A DNA stretch of 6,227 bases from JAZNUH01 sp045592225. Lineage in GTDB: Bacteria; Bacillota; Clostridia; UMGS1883; UMGS1540. The notes beneath the pieces were generated by a model that did not search any database, was not told the origin of the DNA, and was given only the letters and a program-made list of their open reading frames with translations. Both the position numbers and the translations under genes were made by a program. The stretch spans positions 1 to 6,227 of the forward strand of contig JAZNUH010000074.1 of assembly GCA_045592225.1 (NCBI GenBank), in the 5' to 3' direction. Positions 1-3,726 of the stretch are shown here, one piece after another; position 1 is the stretch's first letter, and each line of letters opens with the position of its first letter.

Positions 1-1
1 A

Positions 2-61
2 CATAGAGGAGCAATACTCGATATGAAAAATTATATTAAATTTTACAATGGCTTGTACTGA
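2..61 (+). pseudogene. Possible 3' end of a decayed transposase
   Basis: A reading frame is open from the window edge and stops at TGA 59-61. Its last 19 residues include LDMKNYIKFYN. The YIxFYN pattern recalls the C-terminal part of IS3-family transposases, where it is normally followed by an R-x-H segment and a further 15-20 residues; these are missing here. If the resemblance is real, the gene is truncated. With so few residues this may equally be the end of an unrelated gene (for example an excisionase-like gene of the element) or chance. No function can be assigned from this window. Confidence 0.2.
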
Positions 62-67
62 AATTCC

Positions 68-96
68 TGGACTACACAGCTAAAATATAGTATAAT
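68..96 (+). promoter_or_regulatory. Promoter of the integrase gene
   Basis: An exact TATAAT (-10) at 91-96 lies 17 bp downstream of TGGACT (68-73), which matches four of six bases of the TTGACA -35 box. Transcription would begin near 103, giving a leader of about 47 nt before the integrase ATG. The leader contains the hairpin over the ribosome site described at 114-145. Confidence 0.6.
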
Positions 97-113
97 GAAT
101 ATCGATAGTTAAG

Positions 114-145
114 GTTCCTTCCGGTGCAAGCCATTAGGAAGGAGT
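114..145 (+). promoter_or_regulatory. Hairpin sequestering the integrase ribosome site
   Basis: TCCTTCC (116-122) is the exact reverse complement of GGAAGGA (137-143). Two G-U pairs extend the stem to 114-122/137-145. The right arm is the Shine-Dalgarno sequence of the integrase (AGGAAGGAG, 136-144, 6 nt before the ATG at 151). If the stem forms in the leader RNA, it hides the ribosome site and would lower integrase translation. The pairing is read from the sequence; the regulatory role is inferred. Confidence 0.45.
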
Positions 146-150
146 TAATT

Positions 151-1389
151 ATGAATATAGAGAAAGGTAAAAAGAACAAACGGTTTGACAGTAACCGAAG
201 AGTGCTTCGTAAGGGCGAATCGCAGAGAAAGAACGGAACATACGATTACAGATGGGTTGGCCCTGACGGAGTAAGGCATGCTGTATATGCACCTACTCTC
301 GAAGAATTAAGAGAGCTTGAAAAAGAAATTGTGATTGACGAACACGATGGAATCAAAACCGAAACAAAGAAGCTGACGGTTAACAATGTGTTTGACACCT
401 GGTGCGACTTAAAAAGAGGCCTAAAAGACAACACATTTAAAAACTATCTTTATATGTATAACAATTATGTCAGAGACAGTTTCGGCAAGAATAGGATTGC
501 GGATGTAAAGAAATCGGATGTGAAAAGGTTTTATAACACCCTCGCAGACGAAAGAATGTTATCTATATCCACCATCGATACCATTCACAATGTATTGCAT
601 CAGGTATTCGATTTAGCAGTGGATGATAACTGCATCCGCTCAAACCCTACTGACAAGATGCTCAAAGAACTGAAACAAGCTCATGCTTTCGAAATCAAAG
701 AGCGAAAAGCATTAACGGCAGATGAGCAAAGATTATTTCTGGGCTTTCTGAAACGAACACCACAGTATAATCATTGGTATCCGCTATTCGCTGTAATGTT
801 TGGTAGTGGTATGCGAATTGGTGAAGTATCGGGACTTAGATGGTGCGACATTGACCTGGAAGAAGGCATTATTGACATCAATCACACTCTCGTTTACTAC
901 AGCACAGGCAAAGGAAAGAAATGCAAGTTCGCAATCAACACACCTAAAACGAAAAAGGGATACCGCAAAATTCCGATGATGGACTTTGTAAAGGAAGCAT
1001 TCCTCCTTGAAAAAGCAAATCAGGAAGAAACAGGTATAACGTGTCAGGTAACAATTGATTGCTACACAGATTTCATATTTGTCAACCGCTTCGGCAGTGT
1101 TCAACATTACGGAACTGTCAACAAGGCAATTCGCAGAATTGTTCGCGACTACAATGACGAAGCTTTGTTGAAAGAAGAAAATCCTGTTTTAATCCCTAAC
1201 TTCAGTTGCCATAACCTCAGGCATACATTTGCCACAAGATTATGTGAAGCGGATATAAATCTATCAGTAATACAAAATGTCATGGGACATAAAGAAATCA
1301 AGACGACATTAGAGATTTATACCCATGTAACCGAAGCGAAAAAGCGTGAGGAAGTCAATGCATTAGAGACCAGATTTGCATGGACATAA
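151..1389 (+). CDS. int: Tyrosine recombinase, Tn916 Int-like integrase
   Basis: This is a site-specific tyrosine recombinase that would cut and rejoin attachment sites to integrate and excise a mobile element. At 412 residues it is close to Tn916 Int (about 405). Residues 16-66 (GESQRKNGTYDYRW within) match the N-terminal arm-binding domain of Tn916-type integrases. Residues 75-170 form the helical core-binding domain and 190-400 the catalytic domain. The expected active-site set is complete: R222 (GMRIGE), K266 (TPKTKKG), H354 and R357 (HNLRH), H380 (MGHKE) and the nucleophile Y390 (LEIYTHV). The ATG at 151 is chosen because AGGAAGGAG lies 6 nt upstream; an in-frame GTG at 124 would add nine residues but lies inside the leader hairpin. 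It has its own promoter (68-96) and its downstream flank holds repeats typical of an attachment arm. It appears intact. No excisionase gene is visible, so the rest of the element probably lies to the left of the window. Confidence 0.95.
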   Translation: MNIEKGKKNKRFDSNRRVLRKGESQRKNGTYDYRWVGPDGVRHAVYAPTLEELRELEKEIVIDEHDGIKTETKKLTVNNVFDTWCDLKRGLKDNTFKNYLYMYNNYVRDSFGKNRIADVKKSDVKRFYNTLADERMLSISTIDTIHNVLHQVFDLAVDDNCIRSNPTDKMLKELKQAHAFEIKERKALTADEQRLFLGFLKRTPQYNHWYPLFAVMFGSGMRIGEVSGLRWCDIDLEEGIIDINHTLVYYSTGKGKKCKFAINTPKTKKGYRKIPMMDFVKEAFLLEKANQEETGITCQVTIDCYTDFIFVNRFGSVQHYGTVNKAIRRIVRDYNDEALLKEENPVLIPNFSCHNLRHTFATRLCEADINLSVIQNVMGHKEIKTTLEIYTHVTEAKKREEVNALETRFAWT

Positions 1390-1398
1390 AATGAAACC

Positions 1399-1427
1399 TT
1401 ACGCCATTTACGCCATAACTTACGCCA
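1399..1427 (+). repeat. Three TTACGCCA direct repeats after int
   Basis: TTACGCCA occurs at 1399-1406, 1408-1415 and 1420-1427, starting 10 bp after the integrase stop codon. Short direct repeats just beyond an integrase gene are the usual arrangement of arm-type sites bound by the N-terminal domain of Tn916- and lambda-type integrases. The repeats are plain in the sequence; their role as integrase sites is inferred from position. Confidence 0.6.
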
Positions 1428-1449
1428 AGTGGAACAAATTTTATGGAGA

Positions 1450-1514
1450 GTTATGAAGACTTGCGCAACGAACAGGAAGAAAAGAATGGCTTGACAAAAG
1501 GGTTATGAAGACTT
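1450..1514 (+). repeat. 13-bp direct repeat pair, candidate attachment-arm sites
   Basis: GTTATGAAGACTT occurs at 1450-1462 and again at 1502-1514, exactly 52 bp apart (about five helical turns, so on the same DNA face). A partial third copy, GTTATGCGA, lies at 1522-1530. The second full copy fills most of the spacer of the promoter at 1491-1519 and ends on the first base of its -10 box, so a bound protein would block that promoter. Together with the TTACGCCA repeats this is probably part of the int-side end of the element. Confidence 0.5.
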
Positions 1515-1519
1515 ATAAT
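1491..1519 (+). promoter_or_regulatory. Exact-consensus sigma70 promoter without a gene
   Basis: TTGACA (1491-1496) and TATAAT (1514-1519) match the sigma70/sigmaA consensus at every position with the optimal 17-bp spacer. Transcription would begin near 1526 and run right into the terminator at 1584-1618. No open reading frame with a ribosome site lies between. It may drive a small RNA of about 95 nt. If this is an element end, it may instead be an outward promoter that reads across the joined attachment site in the circular form. Confidence 0.75.
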
Positions 1520-1529
1520 AAGTTATGCG

Positions 1530-1555
1530 ATTGTGGGAATTGAAATCCCCACAAT
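1530..1555. repeat. 8-bp inverted repeat near the presumed element end
   Basis: ATTGTGGG (1530-1537) and CCCACAAT (1548-1555) are perfect inverted arms around a 10-nt centre. It may be the 5' hairpin of the small RNA. A pair of inverted core sites for the integrase is also possible, since recombinases of this class bind inverted core sites around a short overlap. The sequence alone does not decide. Confidence 0.4.
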
Positions 1556-1583
1556 GAAGCCACTTGATAAATAGCAAAAAAAT

Positions 1584-1618
1584 AAAACTGCAATGTTGAT
1601 AATCAACATTGCAGTTTT
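1584..1618. terminator. Strong bidirectional intrinsic terminator
   Basis: Perfectly complementary arms (1584-1598 and 1604-1618, core ACTGCAATGTTG) enclose a 5-nt loop ATAAT. The stem is followed by a T run on the plus strand and preceded by an A run (1576-1582) that gives a T run on the minus strand. It can therefore end rightward transcription from the int side and leftward transcription of the regulator gene, whose stop codon is only 12 bp away. Confidence 0.9.
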
Positions 1619-1629
1619 TAAATTATGAT

Positions 1630-2688
1630 TTATTCAGCCTTATTTATAGCCCTTGCGTATGCGATAAGTTGTTTTCTTGACGAAACCCCCAGCTTGCTGT
1701 AAAGGTTTTTATTATGGAATTTCAAAGTATTTTCCACTATGTTCATTTCCTCAAGAACCTCTTTTGTGGATTTGCCTTCAAGGTACAGGTTATAAATTGC
1801 ACGCTCGGAGGGAGTAAGGCGCGGAAGCTGTTCGGTAAAAAATTTGCAGTGCTCGGCAAATTCGGGAGAGTCATTTGCAAATTCATTTTTAGCCTTTTCG
1901 CGAGGGGCTTCTATTTTCGCCTGAAGGGAGGAAATAAGAAACTCCTGATGCTGAATCATAAGATAAGCGCTGATTAAAAACAACTCGGTTATTATGTACG
2001 AAACAGACAAAAACTCAAAATCAATGCGGACAAGCTGTTCGAGTAACCATACAAAGATATTTACAAGCACAGATACAATAAGGATAACTGCATGAGAAAC
2101 AGACTCAAGCTTTTTTTGTGCTATAGCGTGCACAATAATTGCCACCATTATTGCAAAGTAACTGAGCAGGTAGAAAAGATACAGCGGATGCCAGGGACCG
2201 TATTCCTTGATAAGAACCGAAACACCGCCTATGTTTTCAAGTGTAACAGATTTATAGTATATGTCAAGAAAACCCGGACTTGCAGCAACAAAAAACACAA
2301 ATGCAGAAATGACGGCAAGAACACAGGGCACCCATTTGTGGTAATGTAGCTTTGAAACCTTAATGATTATCATAATCATAGATAAAGGCAGAAAAGCAGA
2401 ACCGAGGTAAGCAATTCGGTTTGCCCACAAAGCCATGTCGAGTGTTTTTGAAAGGGATAATGACAGATAACCTATATTTACTATCAGAACAGACGAAAAG
2501 AGTATGAAAAACCATACTTCCTTCTTTTTAATCAAAGCAATATAGCCAACAAGCATTAAAAAAGATAAAAAGCTTGTTGCCACATAAATAATAGACATGC
2601 TTGTTGCCTTGTCTCCGATGGAGTTGCAACCCGAGAGCGAAAGCATTATAAGTAATAGTCCGAAAATAAACAAGAAATTTTTTTTCAT
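1630..2688 (-). CDS. Membrane-embedded LuxR-family regulator with seven-helix sensor
   Basis: This 352-residue protein joins a membrane sensor directly to a DNA-binding domain, making it a probable one-component transcription regulator. Residues 1-20 are a signal-like hydrophobic segment ending in a lipobox (LSLSGC, Cys21). Seven further hydrophobic helices follow near 31-52, 57-78, 88-110, 117-138, 167-190, 198-217 and 225-246. The RIAYLGSAFLP segment (91-101) recalls the seven-helix sensor found at the N-terminus of some histidine kinases (HisKA_7TM). An outside N-terminus with seven helices places the C-terminus in the cytoplasm. After a charged linker (250-285), residues 291-346 form a typical LuxR helix-turn-helix: LTPSERAIYNLYLEGKS, then the recognition helix region VENTLKFHNKNLYSKLG. 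There is no receiver or kinase domain. The start is supported by AGAGGGAGA (2703-2695), 6 nt before the ATG. Its ligand is unknown. The repeats upstream may be its own binding sites. Confidence is high for the fold and low for the targets. Confidence 0.85.
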   Translation of the reverse strand: MKKNFLFIFGLLLIMLSLSGCNSIGDKATSMSIIYVATSFLSFLMLVGYIALIKKKEVWFFILFSSVLIVNIGYLSLSLSKTLDMALWANRIAYLGSAFLPLSMIMIIIKVSKLHYHKWVPCVLAVISAFVFFVAASPGFLDIYYKSVTLENIGGVSVLIKEYGPWHPLYLFYLLSYFAIMVAIIVHAIAQKKLESVSHAVILIVSVLVNIFVWLLEQLVRIDFEFLSVSYIITELFLISAYLMIQHQEFLISSLQAKIEAPREKAKNEFANDSPEFAEHCKFFTEQLPRLTPSERAIYNLYLEGKSTKEVLEEMNIVENTLKFHNKNLYSKLGVSSRKQLIAYARAINKAE

Positions 2689-2743
2689 AAAGTATCTCCC
2701 TCTGCAGCTTTTTTAAGTTAAAAGCCTGTGCCCTTTGTAAAAA

Positions 2744-2815
2744 CCCACACTTTTCCCCACACTTTTCAGAAAAAAATACGGATTTCCCACACTAAAATTT
2801 TAAAAAAGTGTGGGG
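2744..2815. repeat. AGTGTGGG repeat cluster upstream of the regulator gene
   Basis: On the plus strand CCCACACTTTTC occurs as two perfect tandem 12-bp copies (2744-2755 and 2756-2767). A third core, CCCACACT, lies at 2786-2793, and one inverted copy, AGTGTGGG, at 2807-2814. The last two form a palindrome with half-site centres 21 bp apart (two helical turns). The longest pairing is CCCCACACTTTT (2755-2766) with AAAAGTGTGGGG (2804-2815). The cluster fills the region just upstream of the leftward regulator gene. It probably holds operators, perhaps for the LuxR protein itself, or alternative stems in its leader RNA. Confidence 0.6.
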
Positions 2816-2833
2816 ACTTTTTATTGGCTTACA

Positions 2834-2861
2834 ATTATAATTTAAAATGTAAGGTTAGCAA
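2834..2861 (-). promoter_or_regulatory. Candidate promoter for the leftward regulator gene
   Basis: On the minus strand TTGCTA (2861-2856, four of six matches to the -35) is 16 bp from an exact TATAAT (2839-2834). Transcription would start near 2827 and give a leader of about 138 nt that includes all the AGTGTGGG repeats. A weaker alternative starts from TTTACA (2741-2736), directly beside the tandem repeats, but lacks a good -10. An inverted repeat CTTACA/TGTAAG (2828-2833, 2848-2853) flanks the -10 and may be a further protein site. Confidence 0.4.
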
Positions 2862-2864
2862 GGA

Positions 2865-2873
2865 TGGTATAAA
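2865..2873 (+). promoter_or_regulatory. Candidate extended -10 promoter of the rightward operon
   Basis: TGGTATAAA (2865-2873) is an extended -10 box (TGnTATAAA). No good -35 is seen at 16-18 bp, as expected for this promoter type, which may rely on an activator. Transcription would begin near 2880 and include the structured region 2901-2980. Another TATAAT at 2987-2992, without a -35, is a competing candidate that would exclude that structure from the transcript. Confidence 0.35.
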
Positions 2874-2900
2874 TAACTTGCCGCAAAACTGTGATTTATT

Positions 2901-2980
2901 ATGTGGGGTACCCCTTTGTGTAATGCAAATTACATAAAAGCTCTGTCAACGCGCCAACGAAAGCAGAGCTCGCCCCATAT
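2901..2980 (+). ncRNA. Candidate structured leader RNA, three-way junction
   Basis: Three helices nest without conflict. P1 pairs ATGTGGGG (2901-2908) with CCCCATAT (2973-2980), with one G-U pair. P2 pairs 2915-2924 with 2929-2938 (10 bp including one G-U) closed by a GCAA tetraloop of the stable GNRA class. P3 pairs AGCTCTG (2939-2945) with CAGAGCT (2964-2970) around an 18-nt loop containing CAACG twice. The joining segments are TACCCC and CG. The region lies 70 bp ahead of the first operon gene, where riboswitches and other leader RNAs occur. It matches no riboswitch consensus I recognise. There is no U run after P1, so if it acts it is unlikely to be by simple termination here. Confidence 0.4.
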
Positions 2981-3051
2981 ATTTCTTATAATTGTATCAT
3001 ATAAAATCTGTTCAGTCAATCTTTGCTGAAATTTTAAAGGAGATGAGACTA

Positions 3052-3459
3052 TTGAACAAAATGAATAAAACAGCCGACTACAAAATTATAAAAGAAAAAG
3101 GCGGAAACCGCTATGAATTTTACTGCGGTCTTTCGCGTGCACTAGTTTGCACAAGCGAACCGATGCAAGAGGAAACCCCTGATGAAGAGCTTGTGCTTGC
3201 ATGGAACAAATTCGGTAAAACTCACTTTAACAGGTGCCATAAATGCGGTAAATGGGTGACAGGCGCAATGTATAATCCCGATGTTTTGTCCTGTGTTCAG
3301 TGCACGCCGATAGAGGATTATCCCGAATACTGTACCGAGTGTGGCGCAAAAACCCAGGAACCATCTTATTTTTGTCATATATGTGGTGCCAGATTGTTTT
3401 ACGGAGGTGAAGACAGAAATGAAAAAAATGAATGCAATCAGAAAAAAATCCTTGTTTAG
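3052..3459 (+). CDS. Small zinc-ribbon protein, first gene of operon
   Basis: This is a probable cytoplasmic protein of 135 residues with no signal peptide or membrane helix. The C-terminal half carries eight cysteines in two zinc-ribbon-like sets: C62/C65 with C81/C84 (CHKC, 15 residues, CVQC) and C94/C97 with C108/C111 (CTEC, 10 residues, CHIC). The N-terminal part (10-60) holds C25 and C33 and a LVLAWNKFGKTHFN segment; it resembles uncharacterised Clostridia zinc-ribbon proteins, but I know no function. The start is uncertain. AAAGGAG (3036-3042) lies 9 nt before TTG 3052, which is the choice here; ATG 3061 would be three codons shorter and 18 nt from that site. Its last 41 bp overlap the next gene, so the two are probably translationally coupled and act together. 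Zinc binding is inferred from the CxxC pairs; the role could be nucleic-acid or protein binding. Confidence 0.8.
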   Translation: MNKMNKTADYKIIKEKGGNRYEFYCGLSRALVCTSEPMQEETPDEELVLAWNKFGKTHFNRCHKCGKWVTGAMYNPDVLSCVQCTPIEDYPEYCTECGAKTQEPSYFCHICGARLFYGGEDRNEKNECNQKKILV

Positions 3460-3709
3460 CTTTGGGTTTGGAACAGACATTATGAAGCACGCAGTAGTAT
3501 GTGACAAGTGTAACGCATTAGAGCCCAGCAACAGACTGTTCTGTAGCAGATGCAATTCAAAGTTGCCTAAATCAAGTTTGTATGACCTGTACAAGTCATA
3601 TCACGCAAGCTGCAAAAAGTGCGGCACAGTCCTTTCAGAGTCTATGCGGTATTGCCCGCACTGCGGTGTCAGGGTGAAAACAGCAACAAGGGTTTGTGCA
3701 GTACAATAA
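3419..3709 (+). CDS. Small double zinc-ribbon protein
   Basis: This 96-residue protein has a basic N-terminus (MKKMNAIRKKS) and two regular zinc ribbons. The first is C28/C31 with C42/C45 (CDKC, 10 residues, CSRC) and the second C65/C68 with C79/C82 (CKKC, 10 residues, CPHC). One more cysteine, C93, is near the end. It fits the double zinc-ribbon type, usually involved in protein or nucleic-acid contacts; the specific role is unknown. The ATG at 3419 is chosen because GGAGGTGA (3403-3410) lies 8 nt upstream, inside the preceding gene. The frame is open upstream to 3341, but an earlier start would lack a ribosome site. The 41-bp overlap with the first gene and the 17-bp gap to the next indicate one transcript. 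The spacing of its first ribbon equals that of the second ribbon of its neighbour, so the two may share ancestry. Confidence 0.82.
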   Translation: MKKMNAIRKKSLFSFGFGTDIMKHAVVCDKCNALEPSNRLFCSRCNSKLPKSSLYDLYKSYHASCKKCGTVLSESMRYCPHCGVRVKTATRVCAVQ

Positions 3710-3726
3710 TTAAACAGGAGGCAATT

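Larger units (their letters stand above)
1526..1620 (+). ncRNA. Candidate small RNA of about 95 nt
   Basis: The span runs from the predicted start of the consensus promoter at 1491-1519 to the end of a strong intrinsic terminator. It begins with a hairpin (ATTGTGGG 1530-1537 paired with CCCACAAT 1548-1555), continues with a mostly unpaired A-rich stretch of about 28 nt (1556-1583), and ends in the terminator stem. This layout of 5' hairpin, open segment and terminator is common in regulatory small RNAs. No known RNA family is recognised. The unpaired part could instead be simply the flank of an attachment site. Confidence 0.4.

Noticed and set aside
47..135. AATGGCTTG at 47-55 and 1485-1493, with its inverse at 127-135
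   Set aside because: Matches of 9 bp are expected by chance in 1.5 kb on two strands, and the positions show no consistent spacing. It overlaps the -35 box at 1491 by coincidence.
124..150. An upstream GTG start for the integrase
   Set aside because: No ribosome site precedes it, while the ATG at 151 has an excellent one 6 nt away.
1443..1508. A 21-codon frame (ATG to TGA) between int and the terminator
   Set aside because: It has no ribosome site, consists largely of the 13-bp repeats and the promoter region, and fits better as non-coding attachment-arm DNA.
1535..1562. A tRNA 3'-end-like stretch (GTGGG...CCCAC then GCCA) as an attachment target
   Set aside because: The loop is 10 nt rather than 7, the T-loop consensus is missing, and the spacing to CCA does not fit a 7-bp acceptor stem.
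2755..2820. A plus-strand intrinsic terminator (CCCCACACTTTT/AAAAGTGTGGGG followed by a T run)
   Set aside because: No rightward gene lies upstream to be terminated, the loop is 37 nt, and the arms are part of a multi-copy repeat better explained as operators or a minus-strand leader.
2905..2914. The palindrome GGGGTACCCC as an operator
   Set aside because: It is short, and its G half pairs better with CCCC at 2973-2976 as part of a larger structure.
2728..2937. A 69-codon rightward frame in the divergent intergenic region
   Set aside because: It runs through the repeat cluster and both promoters, has no ribosome site, and its translation looks random.
3142..3594. A 150-codon leftward frame opposite the zinc-ribbon genes
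   Set aside because: It is antisense to two genes with clear CxxC motifs and ribosome sites; no independent coding signal is seen.
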